Assembly (NCBI GenBank): GCA_002482845.1
Contig: DLGT01000067.1
Location: forward strand, 1 to 52,188
Length of the DNA: 52,188 bases
Reading direction: 5' to 3'
Origin: Saprospiraceae bacterium UBA7687
GTDB lineage: Bacteria; Bacteroidota; Bacteroidia; Chitinophagales; Saprospiraceae
Below, in pieces: positions 26,925 to 36,758 of this stretch (its first letter is position 1; every line of letters starts with the position of its first letter). A model generated the notes under the pieces. The model saw only the letters and a list, made by a program, of their open reading frames with translations, did no database searches and was not told where the DNA came from. A program made the translations under genes and the position numbers.

Positions 26925-29900
26925 TCAATTCAACTTATAAGCCAAACCCATATTTTCTAACTCCCTAATAAACTGATAATCAGCTGTAACCTTTAGTGAT
27001 GTAGCTACCAGATCTATTCCAAAATCATCTTCACCATCAACAACTTTTAACTTTAAAGTGTGTGGCCCTTCTTTTTCCAGACAAATTTGTTCTATATCTG
27101 TAACCAATTTTTCATCTATAATATGAAGCGGTAATTTTATGGTCACAGACTTCGTAAGGTTTTTACCAATAGTATCTAACATTCTGATATCCTTCACATT
27201 AAAGAAAATTCTGTCTTGACCAAATCGTTTTTCATTTGTACCTTCCAGATAAAGTACTTGTCCTTTGGAAATTAGATGTTTGAAAGATTCAAATTTTTCG
27301 TTATACAAATTGATTTGAAAAGCACCTGTAAAATCCTGCATGGTAAATCTAGCATACCCAGTACCTTTTTGCGTGGTTCCAAACATTGCTTCAGAAACAA
27401 TCCCGCCCAATTTTAATAGCTTATCTACCGTTTGTTCAGCTTTTTCAAGTGGACAATTGATAAAATGTTTGAACTCAAGGTGATAATCGTCTAGCGGATG
27501 TCCACTGATATAAATACCTGTGACTTCTTTTTCTTTTTCGAGTTTATCTATTTGATTCCATTCGCCTACATTTGGAGGTTTAGGAGTATCTATATAATTA
27601 TTCATAGAGTCTCCGAAAAGAGACATTTGGTTGCTATCTTTTTGAGCTTGGTAATTAGAACCATATTTCAATAGTCCTTCTATGAAACTTTCTGTTCTAT
27701 CTCCCAATTCGAAAAATTGAGCCCTATTAAGACCCCCGAATGAATCCAAAGCGCCACCTAATACCAAGCTGTCCATACATTTTTTATTGACAGCACGGAG
27801 ATTGAGTCTACGCATCATGTCATATACATCTTCGAAATGACCATTTTCCTTCCTTTCTCTGACGATCTCTTCTACGGGTCCTTCTCCTACACCTTTGAGC
27901 GCCGAGAGTCCAAAACGCACCTGACCTTTGGCATTGACGGCAAACTTTATATTACTTTCATTGATATCAGGACCAAGTACATCGATTTTCATTCTTTTGG
28001 TCTCTTGCAAGAAAAAGTTGATCTTTGATATATCACTTTTATTGTGATTAAGCACCGATGCCATGAATGCTGCGGGATAATGCGCCTTTAGATAAGCTGT
28101 TTGGAATGCAATGTAAGCATAACAAGTAGAGTGTGACTTATTAAATGCGTAAGATGCAAAAGCTTCCCAGTCAGTCCATATTTTTTTGACCACATCTTCA
28201 GGATGCCCATTGGCCTTACAACCTTCTACAAATTTTGGAAACATCTTATCCAAAACTGCTTTTTGTTTTTTACCCATTGCCTTACGAAGCATATCGGCAT
28301 CACCCTTACTAAATCCTGCCAATTTCTGCGAAAGCAACATTACTTGCTCCTGATAAACGGTAATACCATACGTCTCTGACAGATATTCTTCCATATCTGC
28401 AAGGTCAAATTTTATCTCCTGTTTACCATTTTTTCTGGCAATAAAGTCGGGAATATATTGAAGTGGACCTGGACGATACAAGGCATTCATCGCTATCAGA
28501 TCTTCAAATCGTGTAGGTATCAAATCTCTAAGATACTTCTGCATACCTGGAGATTCATACTGGAAGATACCGACCATGTCGCCACGCTGAAACAGTTCAA
28601 AAGTTTTTTCATCTTCGAGTGATATCGCATCAATATCTATATCAACATCGTATCTATCTTTGATAATTTCTAGTGCATCTTTGATGATTGTCAAAGTCTT
28701 GAGTCCAAGGAAGTCCATCTTTAACAGTCCTGCTTCTTCCGCGACACTGTTATCATATTGTGATACAAGAAGTTCAGAATCTTTAGCTACAGAAACAGGA
28801 ACAAAATTGGTGATATCATCAGGTGTAATGATGACACCACAAGCGTGAATACCAGTATTCCTTACAGACCCTTCGAGCTTTTTAGCCGTACGAATCATCT
28901 CACCTATCTCAGACTTTTCTTCTGCCATCTTTCTGAAGTCGTATGCTTTTTCTTTGTCTTCACTCGTAAAAACATCCTTTTGCTTCGGATCAATATCTTT
29001 CTCTGCCAATACGCCTGCAAGGGTTGCCGTCAGATGTGAAGGAAATACTTTGGCCACTCTGTCCACTTCATTGAGCGGAATATTCATGACACGACCCACA
29101 TCTCGGAGCGATGATCTAGCGGCCATAGTACCATAAGTCACTATTTGTGCTACTTGGTTTTTGCCATATTTGTCGATCACATAATCAATTACTTTGCCAC
29201 GTCCATCATCATCAAAATCTATATCTATATCGGGCATGGATACACGCTCGGGATTGAGAAAACGCTCAAAAAGCAAGTCGTATTTGATCGGGTCAATATT
29301 TGTGATACCCAAACAATAGGCCACACAAGATCCTGCAGCTGATCCACGACCTGGACCTACGGAAACACCCATTTGCCTAGCTACACTCGTGAAATCCTGG
29401 ACAATAAGAAAATATCCAGAATAGCCCGATTTTGTGATAACGTCCAACTCAAAATTAAGCCTATCTTCTACTTCTTTGGTAATGGCACCATACTTCTTTC
29501 TTGCGCCTTCAAAAGAAAGGTGTCTAAGAAATAATTCTTGGGTATCAAAGCCCGCTGGCAAAGGGAAAGCAGGAAGTAATATATCTCTTGCTAACTCAAT
29601 ATGATCGATTTTGGACTCAATCTCCATTGTATTGGCAACAGCTTCTTTGACATCACCGAAAAGGGTATTCATCTCAGCTTTTGTCTTAAAATAGAAGTCT
29701 GAACTAGGAAATTTGAATCTTTCTTTATCTTCTAGAAGCGAACCTGTATTGACACACAATAATACATCATGTGGTGCAAAATCGTCTTGCTCTACATAAT
29801 GTGAGTCATTGGTGACGATGGTTTTGACATTATATTTTTTTGCAAACTGAAGTAATACCTGATTGACATCTTCTTGGCTCATGCCCGTATCGTCTATCTT

Positions 29901-30455
29901 TTCAAGGCCACGGTGACGTTGTAACTCGATGTAATAATCTTCACCAAAAAGGTCTAGCCACCATCTAAGTCTTTCTTCTGCAAGCTCTAAATTTCCTGTG
30001 AGAATGGTTTGTGGTATCTCCGCACCAAGACAACAACTGGTGGCGATGATGCCTTCATGGTATTTTTCGATCAGTTCCTTGTCGATTCGTGGATATTTGC
30101 CATACAAACCTTCTGTAAATCCAAGTGAGCAAAGTTTGGTAAGATTTTGATAACCTTTGACATTTTTGGCCAACATGAGTTGGTGGTATCTAGTGTCTTT
30201 TTGCCCGCGAGCTTTTTCGAAATGTTTGATATGTCTGTCTTCTGTGACATAAAATTCGCAACCTATGATGGGTTTTATGCCTTGCGCTTTAGCTTCTTTG
30301 ACAAACTTAAATACGCCGAACATATTGCCATGGTCCGTAATAGCTACAGCAGATTGTCCGTCTGACTTGGCTTTTTTCATTAATGTCTTAATGTCGGAAG
30401 CACCGTCGAGAAGTGAGTATTGTGTATGTGAATGTAAATGACAAAAATCTATCAT
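26925..30455 (-). CDS. dnaE: DNA polymerase III subunit alpha
   Basis: Replicative polymerase, 1176 residues, DnaE1 type. The N-terminal PHP domain starts HLHSHTQYSLLDG (from His6). The polymerase core shows GPGRGSAAGSCVAYCLGI (from 368) and the catalytic aspartates in PDIDIDFDD (408-416). The finger, beta-clamp-binding, HhH and OB-fold regions follow at normal spacing (OB segment SEAMFGTTQKGTGYARFTMQ broken here at the end). It has its own promoter 30 bp upstream, next to a tandem repeat array. Confidence 0.97.
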   Translation of the reverse strand: MIDFCHLHSHTQYSLLDGASDIKTLMKKAKSDGQSAVAITDHGNMFGVFKFVKEAKAQGIKPIIGCEFYVTEDRHIKHFEKARGQKDTRYHQLMLAKNVKGYQNLTKLCSLGFTEGLYGKYPRIDKELIEKYHEGIIATSCCLGAEIPQTILTGNLELAEERLRWWLDLFGEDYYIELQRHRGLEKIDDTGMSQEDVNQVLLQFAKKYNVKTIVTNDSHYVEQDDFAPHDVLLCVNTGSLLEDKERFKFPSSDFYFKTKAEMNTLFGDVKEAVANTMEIESKIDHIELARDILLPAFPLPAGFDTQELFLRHLSFEGARKKYGAITKEVEDRLNFELDVITKSGYSGYFLIVQDFTSVARQMGVSVGPGRGSAAGSCVAYCLGITNIDPIKYDLLFERFLNPERVSMPDIDIDFDDDGRGKVIDYVIDKYGKNQVAQIVTYGTMAARSSLRDVGRVMNIPLNEVDRVAKVFPSHLTATLAGVLAEKDIDPKQKDVFTSEDKEKAYDFRKMAEEKSEIGEMIRTAKKLEGSVRNTGIHACGVIITPDDITNFVPVSVAKDSELLVSQYDNSVAEEAGLLKMDFLGLKTLTIIKDALEIIKDRYDVDIDIDAISLEDEKTFELFQRGDMVGIFQYESPGMQKYLRDLIPTRFEDLIAMNALYRPGPLQYIPDFIARKNGKQEIKFDLADMEEYLSETYGITVYQEQVMLLSQKLAGFSKGDADMLRKAMGKKQKAVLDKMFPKFVEGCKANGHPEDVVKKIWTDWEAFASYAFNKSHSTCYAYIAFQTAYLKAHYPAAFMASVLNHNKSDISKINFFLQETKRMKIDVLGPDINESNIKFAVNAKGQVRFGLSALKGVGEGPVEEIVRERKENGHFEDVYDMMRRLNLRAVNKKCMDSLVLGGALDSFGGLNRAQFFELGDRTESFIEGLLKYGSNYQAQKDSNQMSLFGDSMNNYIDTPKPPNVGEWNQIDKLEKEKEVTGIYISGHPLDDYHLEFKHFINCPLEKAEQTVDKLLKLGGIVSEAMFGTTQKGTGYARFTMQDFTGAFQINLYNEKFESFKHLISKGQVLYLEGTNEKRFGQDRIFFNVKDIRMLDTIGKNLTKSVTIKLPLHIIDEKLVTDIEQICLEKEGPHTLKLKVVDGEDDFGIDLVATSLKVTADYQFIRELENMGLAYKLN

Positions 30456-30488
30456 AGGGAATTTCTAATATCAACAAAGATTGGAATG

Positions 30489-30496
30489 CAAAGATA
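30489..30496 (-). promoter_or_regulatory. Promoter -7 element for dnaE
   Basis: TATCTTTG on the minus strand, 34 bp before the dnaE start codon. A perfect match to TAnnTTTG. Confidence 0.55.
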
Positions 30497-30562
30497 CAAA
30501 AAATTAAATTCTTGGGGCAGTTTGTTGGATTTTTAGACTTAAGGTTTACGTGTTGTTTTTTG

Positions 30563-30889
30563 TTTTACCACTTAGGGGACTAAGAACTTCACTAAGCGAC
30601 ACTTAGCTATTAAATGCCTTAAACCTTAGTGACCTTAGTGATTCCCTTAAGTGATCCTAGTGGTTAAAAATTGGATTTTGTTTTACCACTCAGGATACAA
30701 TGAACTTCACTAAATGACACAATTCCCTAACCTTAGTGACCTTAGTGGTTCCCTTAAGTGATCTTAGTGGTTGAAAATTGGATTTTATTTTACCACTCAG
30801 GATATAAAGAACTTCACTAAGCAACACTTAGCTAGGAAATACCTTAACCTTAGTGACCTTAGTGATTGACTTCAGTGATCTTAGTGGTA
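30563..30889. repeat. Three tandem copies of a self-complementary ~105-118 bp repeat
   Basis: Units at 30563-30680, 30681-30787 and 30788-30889. Each starts TTTTACCACT(T/C)AGG, contains AACTTCACTAA, then CCTTAGTGACCTTAGTG, and ends near GATC(T/C)TAGTGG. Start and end are inverted copies of each other (ACCACT/AGTGGT) and the inner CACTAAG/CTTAGTG pairs too, so each unit can fold into a long hairpin. The middle unit lacks the ACTTAGCTA stretch found in the outer two. It fills the gap between parC and dnaE and contains no coding frame. Confidence 0.85.
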
Positions 30890-30903
30890 AAAAAATTATG
30901 ACC

Positions 30904-33633
30904 TTAAAAATCAAACTCTATAGTGTCACCTGGTTTCAATCCTGAATTGGGTTTTGATTCCTTTTCAGTCGGATTTTCAGGCTTAGGTTCGATGATTTCA
31001 GTGATATTGTTCTCTTGAGTATCTTCTACAGTTTGTATATCATCAGAGATAATATCAACTTCCTGATCATTGACATCTGTTTCTGCATCTTCTACGACCT
31101 CAGCAGTCTCGATGATATCCACTTTTAGTAATTTGGCATCAACCAACCTATTTCCTAATGCTTTCCAACCTTTGACATCAATAAATTCAGTCAGAGCGAC
31201 TTCTTTTTCTTCTTTTGTTTTTCCTACGTTGTAACTATATTTAATCTTTGGAGATTTAGCCATGGATGCAAAATATAGTTTAGTACCTCCTGTTTCTGGT
31301 AAAAACACAAACTTCTGGTCATACGTACTGGTCTCTATTCTGAATCTTTTGACCATTGTATTTCCCTTCTCTCCTTCAAAATAAACAGCAGAAATGACTG
31401 TATCTTCTGTGTAATTGCCTATTTCGACAATATTATTCACATCATATTTTTTATTGAGATCTAGTTCGTTGATTTCGTAACTACCATCTTTATAGATACT
31501 TAGCAATTTGCTGCCTGTGTCAAAAGCACCAAGATACTTGCCACGTTCGTCTTGATTGAGTTTTCCGCTGACTTCATCCATGTAAATTTGCATGGCACCA
31601 AGAGAAGATTTACCCACAGACACTTGTGTGATCTTACGCACAGGATACTTGGTGACGACATTACCTTGAGATGTCCTACCTTTGATGGCAAGATCCGCAA
31701 AATCAAAGTCAAATACTTTTTTCTTGGCTGTAGATCCTTGTGATAACTGCACATTTACGATCTCTGACTCACCATTAGCATTGGAAGTAAAATAGAGAAG
31801 TTTGGATCCTTTTTCACCTTGTGTGAGGTCATACTCCTTATCTCTAGTGATCGCCGTGACGTTAAACCTTTTGGCATAAGATCTACCACTCTTAGTATCT
31901 AAATATATGAGGTTGTAGGTAGTACGGTCATCAGACTTGAGCCACACGGCGGTATGAATGATATCTTTGCCCACAAAAACTTTGTCGGCTATTCTTACTA
32001 CTTTGAACTTACCATCACGAGTAAACGCAATGATATCCGCTATATCTGAACAATCACAAACAAATTCGTCTTTTTTCATGCCCATACCTATGAATCCTTC
32101 CGCACGATTGACATAAAGTTTTGCATTATTTGCTACGACTTCTTTGATTTCTATGGTATCAAATGAAGTAATGATGGTACGTCTCTCTCTTCCTTTACCA
32201 TATTTCTCTAATAATCGTTCAAAATAAGCAATGGCAAATTCTGTCAAATGTTCCAAGTCATATTTTACTTGCTCTAACTCAGCAAGTAAATTGGCCATCA
32301 TCTCATCTGCCTTAAAAGTATTATATTTAGAGATACGTTTGATCTTGATTTCAGTCAATCTGACGATGTCATCTTCCGTAATATCTCGCATCATTTGTAG
32401 TCTATTATCAGCACCCACCAATGGATCTGAAGGCGTAGCTACATATTTCTTCAACCCAATATCTATGGTTGTGATGACGTCTTCCCAGCTTTCGCATTCT
32501 TCTATATCACGATAGATTCTGTTTTCGATAAATATCTTTTCAAGACTCGCGTGATGCCATTTTTCTTCTAGTTCACCTTTTTTGATTTCTAGCTCTCTAC
32601 GTAGCAAATCTTTGGTCTGGAAAGTAGATATTTCCAAGATTTCAGTGACAGAAAGGAACAATGGTTTATTATCCACAATGACACAAGCATTGGGAGAATA
32701 AGACACTTCACAATCCGTAAATGCGTACAATGCATCGATAGTAACATCTGGTGAAACACCTGGCATCAACTCCAATTGTATTTCTACATCTTTGGCCGTA
32801 TTATCGTGGACTTTTTTAATCTTGATCTGTCCTTTATCATTTGCTTTCAGAATAGATTCTATCAAGGTGTTGGTCGTAACCCCGAAAGGTAATTCCACAA
32901 TATTGAGTGTACTTTTGTCAAATTGCTGGATTTTGGCTCTAATTTTTACCCTACCACCACGATGACCATCTTGATAATCGGTGACATCGACCATACCACC
33001 TGTTTGGAAATCAGGATAAACCTTTGGTTTTTTGCCTTGAAGTATCTGTATAGACGCCTTGATAAGTTCGATAAAATTATGGGGTAGAATCTTGGTAGAA
33101 AGACCTACGGCAATACCTTCTACACCTTGCGAAAGCACCAATGGAAACTTTACAGGCAAGGTGATAGGTTCCTTTTTACGACCATCGTAAGTAAGTTGCC
33201 ATTCTGTCGTCTGTGGATTAAACAATACTTCAAGTGCAAACTTAGTCAGTCGTGCTTCTATATACCTAGGTGCTGCTGCTGAGTCGCCTGTACGGACATC
33301 TCCCCAGTTTCCTTGGCAGTCTATGAGTAAATCTTTTTGACCCATATTTACTAGAGCATCGCCTATGGCTGCATCACCGTGTGGATGATATTGCATTGTC
33401 TGACCAATGATATTTGCCACTTTATGGAATCTGCCGTCATCCATTTCCTTCATAGCGTGTAGGATACGGCGCTGTACAGGCTTGAGACCATCATCTATAT
33501 CAGGTACGGCTCGCTCTAAGATTACGTAAGAAGCATAATCCAAAAAATACTCCTTATACATGCCACTCAGGGTGACTAACTCGCCGCCTTGTGGGTCTGT
33601 ACCAGCATTCAAATTATCCTTATTTATATCCAT
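30904..33633 (-). CDS. parC: DNA topoisomerase IV subunit A (GyrA/ParC family)
   Basis: Breaks and rejoins DNA to unlink daughter chromosomes. The catalytic tyrosine is Tyr124 in AAAPRYIEARL, and the quinolone-region segment HPHGDAAIGDALV precedes it. The C-terminal part (from about 560) has degenerate beta-pinwheel blades and lacks a clear GyrA box, which favours ParC over GyrA. The tail is acidic (about 845-909, many E and D) and ends GDTIEFDF. 909 residues is a normal size for the Bacteroidota form. parE is not in the window. Confidence 0.92.
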   Translation of the reverse strand: MDINKDNLNAGTDPQGGELVTLSGMYKEYFLDYASYVILERAVPDIDDGLKPVQRRILHAMKEMDDGRFHKVANIIGQTMQYHPHGDAAIGDALVNMGQKDLLIDCQGNWGDVRTGDSAAAPRYIEARLTKFALEVLFNPQTTEWQLTYDGRKKEPITLPVKFPLVLSQGVEGIAVGLSTKILPHNFIELIKASIQILQGKKPKVYPDFQTGGMVDVTDYQDGHRGGRVKIRAKIQQFDKSTLNIVELPFGVTTNTLIESILKANDKGQIKIKKVHDNTAKDVEIQLELMPGVSPDVTIDALYAFTDCEVSYSPNACVIVDNKPLFLSVTEILEISTFQTKDLLRRELEIKKGELEEKWHHASLEKIFIENRIYRDIEECESWEDVITTIDIGLKKYVATPSDPLVGADNRLQMMRDITEDDIVRLTEIKIKRISKYNTFKADEMMANLLAELEQVKYDLEHLTEFAIAYFERLLEKYGKGRERRTIITSFDTIEIKEVVANNAKLYVNRAEGFIGMGMKKDEFVCDCSDIADIIAFTRDGKFKVVRIADKVFVGKDIIHTAVWLKSDDRTTYNLIYLDTKSGRSYAKRFNVTAITRDKEYDLTQGEKGSKLLYFTSNANGESEIVNVQLSQGSTAKKKVFDFDFADLAIKGRTSQGNVVTKYPVRKITQVSVGKSSLGAMQIYMDEVSGKLNQDERGKYLGAFDTGSKLLSIYKDGSYEINELDLNKKYDVNNIVEIGNYTEDTVISAVYFEGEKGNTMVKRFRIETSTYDQKFVFLPETGGTKLYFASMAKSPKIKYSYNVGKTKEEKEVALTEFIDVKGWKALGNRLVDAKLLKVDIIETAEVVEDAETDVNDQEVDIISDDIQTVEDTQENNITEIIEPKPENPTEKESKPNSGLKPGDTIEFDF

Positions 33634-33661
33634 GCAGTAACGAAGTCAATGGTTGAAGCTG

Positions 33662-33669
33662 CAAATATA
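33662..33669 (-). promoter_or_regulatory. Promoter -7 element for parC
   Basis: TATATTTG on the minus strand, 29 bp before the parC start codon. Confidence 0.5.
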
Positions 33670-33723
33670 TAAAATTATTTTAATATAGTAGGATGTAGAG
33701 GAAATTAGGAAGGTAGACAGCAT

Positions 33724-34374
33724 CTACTTAATCCTACCATCTTCTATAGTTATCGTTCTGTCGCTCATTTTGGCTAGCTCTTCATTATGGGTGACGATGA
33801 CAAAAGTATGGTTAAAATCCGTTCGTAGTTTATGGATCAATTGGTGCAAAACCTCAGAACTGGCTTTATCAAGATTTCCTGTAGGTTCGTCAGCAAAAAC
33901 GACTGCTGGATTATTTATCAATGAACGGGCTACTGCCACTCTCTGTGCTTCGCCACCAGATAATTGTGCAGGTTTGTGGGTCATTCTATCTCCTAGGCCT
34001 AAATAATCAAGGAGTTCTTTTGCTTTTTTTTCAATTTCAGCTGTGTTTTTTCCTGCTATATAACCAGGAATACAAACATTTTCTAATGCATTAAACTCCT
34101 GAAGTAAATGGTGGAATTGGAATACAAAGCCAATATTTTCATTTCGAAATTTTGCTAGTTTCTTCTCATTGAATGTAGTAATTTTTTCATCGCAAATGAT
34201 GAGCTCACCAGAATCTGCTAAATCTAATGTACCTAGAATATGTAAAAGTGTACTTTTGCCAGCTCCTGACTTGCCTATGATGCTGACGATTTCACCTTGA
34301 GGGATATTCAAATCTATACCCTTGAGTACCTTTACATCACCATACGATTTTTGAATACCTACTGCGGAGATCAT
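33724..34374 (-). CDS. lolD: ABC transporter ATP-binding protein, LolD-like
   Basis: ATPase of a MacB/LolCDE-type exporter, which in the Lol case releases lipoproteins from the inner membrane. Walker A is GKSGAGKST (34-42), the Q-loop FQFHHLL, the signature LSGGEAQR (138-145) and Walker B VVFADEP with GNLD after it. The 216-residue length and the Q-loop sequence QFHHLLQEFNALENV are typical of LolD. The membrane subunits are not next to it, as is common in Bacteroidota. Confidence 0.88.
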   Translation of the reverse strand: MISAVGIQKSYGDVKVLKGIDLNIPQGEIVSIIGKSGAGKSTLLHILGTLDLADSGELIICDEKITTFNEKKLAKFRNENIGFVFQFHHLLQEFNALENVCIPGYIAGKNTAEIEKKAKELLDYLGLGDRMTHKPAQLSGGEAQRVAVARSLINNPAVVFADEPTGNLDKASSEVLHQLIHKLRTDFNHTFVIVTHNEELAKMSDRTITIEDGRIK

Positions 34375-34396
34375 TTACGATTAATTTATTTGACTG

Positions 34397-34404
34397 CAAA
34401 GCTA
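34397..34404 (-). promoter_or_regulatory. Promoter -7 element for lolD
   Basis: TAGCTTTG on the minus strand, 23 bp before the start codon. Confidence 0.5.
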
Positions 34405-34685
34405 CAAAATAGACAGTTAAGTTTTTAGTTTTTTGAATCAGACATAGGCCTATCTGCTTTCATGAACCAATCATTTAACTCTTTTCTGAACGATATTTGA
34501 TGTGAATAAAATCAACTATTCCATATAAAATAATTATCAGAGCATCCAACCATTATTATAGATGCAAGATTTATTTGGTTTATTTTTTCCAGTTTCTTAA
34601 GAATGATGTCAGTAGATTGATATAAATATATCATATTTATGCTTTCAATTACCACAGCATCTTTTTTCAGATATTAAAAAAGCAT
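34405..34685. other. Intergenic between lolD and the araC-like gene
   Basis: About 280 bp of AT-rich sequence. No open frame with protein character and no repeat seen. Confidence 0.55.
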
Positions 34686-34703
34686 TACATTTGCTTACAT
34701 TTG
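34686..34703 (+). promoter_or_regulatory. Two adjacent -7 elements before the araC-like gene
   Basis: TACATTTG occurs twice, 10 bp apart (34686-34693 and 34696-34703). This is one helical turn, so they may be two alternative promoters or a direct-repeat site for a regulator. The gene starts 48 bp further on. Confidence 0.5.
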
Positions 34704-34751
34704 AAATTCAAAAAGTTTTAACACAAATAGATACAAATGTACGAATAAAAA

Positions 34752-35642
34752 ATGGCAGAGTATTTTAAAGAAGTCACACCGCTCACTCAATATGATTGTT
34801 TTATCTTTTTTGCCAGGGAAAAGATAGAATTCGATTTCCCTGTACATAGCCATGAAGAATTTGAGCTCAATTTGATTTTGAATGGGTCAGGCGTCAAAAG
34901 AGTCGTAGGTGACCATATAGGTGAAATCGAAGATATGGAACTTGTACTTATTGGTAGTAATGTCCCTCATGCATGGCTCACCCATAAATATAAACATAAA
35001 GAAAATACACCAAAAATTTTTGAAATCACCATCCAATTTCACAAAGATTTACTGGATCCCAACTTTCTTCAGCGTAACCAATTGTTTTATGTCAAAGACC
35101 TTATAGAAAAAGCAGCAAGTGGCGTTCTCTTCGGAAAAGAAACGATAGAAAAAATCAAAGACAGAATCATTTCTATCACATCTAATAAAGGCTTTTATTC
35201 GGTCATCGAGCTGCTCACCATCCTTCATGAGCTCTCTGTGTCCAGTGATATGGTACTACTGAGCAATGATGTCTATAGAGAATCTATGGCCAACCAAAAA
35301 GGAGATAGACTCGACGCAATTCTAAAATATTTGCACGATCATTACGATACAGATATTACACATAGTCAGATAGCAAAAGCTGTGAGTATGACCGAAGTTT
35401 CTTTCAGTAGATTTATTAAAAAAAGAACAGGAAAAACATTTGTAGATTTATTGAATGAAATAAGACTTGGTCAGGCATCAAGAAAACTTATTGACTCATA
35501 TGCTACAGTCTCAGAAATTGCCTTCAATTGTGGGTTTAAAAATTTATCCTACTTTAATCGAGTTTTTAAGGTAAAAAAAGGCAAGACACCCAATGAGTTT
35601 AGAAATGATTTCCACAAGTTTGGCAAAAAAACTATTATATAA
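34752..35642 (+). CDS. AraC family transcriptional regulator
   Basis: 296 residues. The N-terminal half is a cupin-type sensor domain (FPVHSHEEFELNLILNGSG, then NVPHAWLTH). The C-terminal 100 residues carry the two HTH motifs (ITHSQIAKAVSMTEVSFSRF and VSEIAFNCGFKNLSYFNRVF, ending in the KGKTPNEFR signature). The cupin with HSHEEFE suggests a sugar or metal-dependent ligand. It lies 45 bp before an aldo/keto reductase on the same strand, a likely target. Confidence 0.9.
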   Translation: MAEYFKEVTPLTQYDCFIFFAREKIEFDFPVHSHEEFELNLILNGSGVKRVVGDHIGEIEDMELVLIGSNVPHAWLTHKYKHKENTPKIFEITIQFHKDLLDPNFLQRNQLFYVKDLIEKAASGVLFGKETIEKIKDRIISITSNKGFYSVIELLTILHELSVSSDMVLLSNDVYRESMANQKGDRLDAILKYLHDHYDTDITHSQIAKAVSMTEVSFSRFIKKRTGKTFVDLLNEIRLGQASRKLIDSYATVSEIAFNCGFKNLSYFNRVFKVKKGKTPNEFRNDFHKFGKKTII

Positions 35643-35687
35643 ATTTTTTGTTGAAAAAAGGGTTATAACTTATACAAATACATACAC

Positions 35688-36677
35688 ATGTCATACACGC
35701 CTGCTACTGATAGATACCAACATATGCCATACCGTAGAAGCGGTAAAAGTGGCCTCCTACTCCCATTAATTTCACTTGGTTTTTGGCACAATTTCGGAGA
35801 TGTAGATGATGCATCCGTATATAAAAATATAGTTTATAAAGCTTTTGACAAAGGTATCACACACTTTGATTTTGCAAATAATTATGGTCCACCTCCAGGT
35901 TCTGCCGAAAGTAATGTAGGTGCCATTCTTAAAAAAGATTTTAAGGGTTATCGTGATGAGCTCATTATTTCGACAAAAGCAGGATATCTGATGTGGCCTG
36001 GACCTTATGGCGAATGGGGATCAAGAAAGTATTTACTCTCTAGCCTTGACCAAAGTCTGAAGAGATTAGAAGTGGATTATGTGGACATTTTTTATTCACA
36101 TAGATTTGACCCAAATACGCCTCTAGAAGAAACCATGGGCGCTTTAGCTTCTGCAGTTCAACAAGGCAAAGCATTATATGCTGGAATCTCTAGTTATGAT
36201 GCCGAACAAACCACCAAAGCTGCCAATATTCTGAGATCAATGGGTACACCTTGTCTGATCCACCAACCAAAATATTCCATGCTAGACAGATGGGTAGAAG
36301 GAGAACTTATGCAAGTGTTAGATCAAAAAGGTATAGGTTGTATTGCTTTTTCGCCATTAGCCCAGGGCGTTCTTACAGATAAATATCTAAAAGGAATACC
36401 AGAAAATTCACGTGCTTCTAAATCTCATGGTGCATTGCAATCCAATCATATCACCAAAGAGCTAGTATCCCAAATCAAAAAACTAAATGACATAGCTAAG
36501 TCAAGAAATCAATCTCTTGCGCAAATGGCGATAGCATGGTTGCTTAAAGATCAGAGAGTCACTTCCGTACTCGTTGGTGCAAGTAGTGTTGCACAATTAG
36601 AAGACAATTTGGGCTCTTTAAATAATCTAGCTTTTGATGCTTTAGAATTAAATAAAATTGAATCAATTCTGGCATAA
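35688..36677 (+). CDS. Aldo/keto reductase, YghZ/Gpr-like
   Basis: NADPH-dependent reductase of 329 residues, (beta/alpha)8 barrel. The tetrad is visible: Asp and Tyr in FDFANNYGPP, Lys in ISTKAGY, His in YSHRFDP. The segment FSPLAQGVLTDKYL and the C-terminal ASSVAQLEDN are shared with the YghZ (L-glyceraldehyde 3-phosphate reductase) group. The natural substrate here is not known. Likely cotranscribed with, and controlled by, the araC-like gene in front. Confidence 0.88.
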   Translation: MSYTPATDRYQHMPYRRSGKSGLLLPLISLGFWHNFGDVDDASVYKNIVYKAFDKGITHFDFANNYGPPPGSAESNVGAILKKDFKGYRDELIISTKAGYLMWPGPYGEWGSRKYLLSSLDQSLKRLEVDYVDIFYSHRFDPNTPLEETMGALASAVQQGKALYAGISSYDAEQTTKAANILRSMGTPCLIHQPKYSMLDRWVEGELMQVLDQKGIGCIAFSPLAQGVLTDKYLKGIPENSRASKSHGALQSNHITKELVSQIKKLNDIAKSRNQSLAQMAIAWLLKDQRVTSVLVGASSVAQLEDNLGSLNNLAFDALELNKIESILA

Positions 36678-36758
36678 GTTTTACATTTTGCTCTATTGGA
36701 AAAATTGGGTAAAATGTTGTCATTTCGATAAAATGTAATGGTCTGAGTAATAATCTTT

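Noticed and set aside
30563..30889. CRISPR-like array between parC and dnaE
   Set aside because: Units are over 100 bp, similar along their whole length with no unique spacers, and only three in number.
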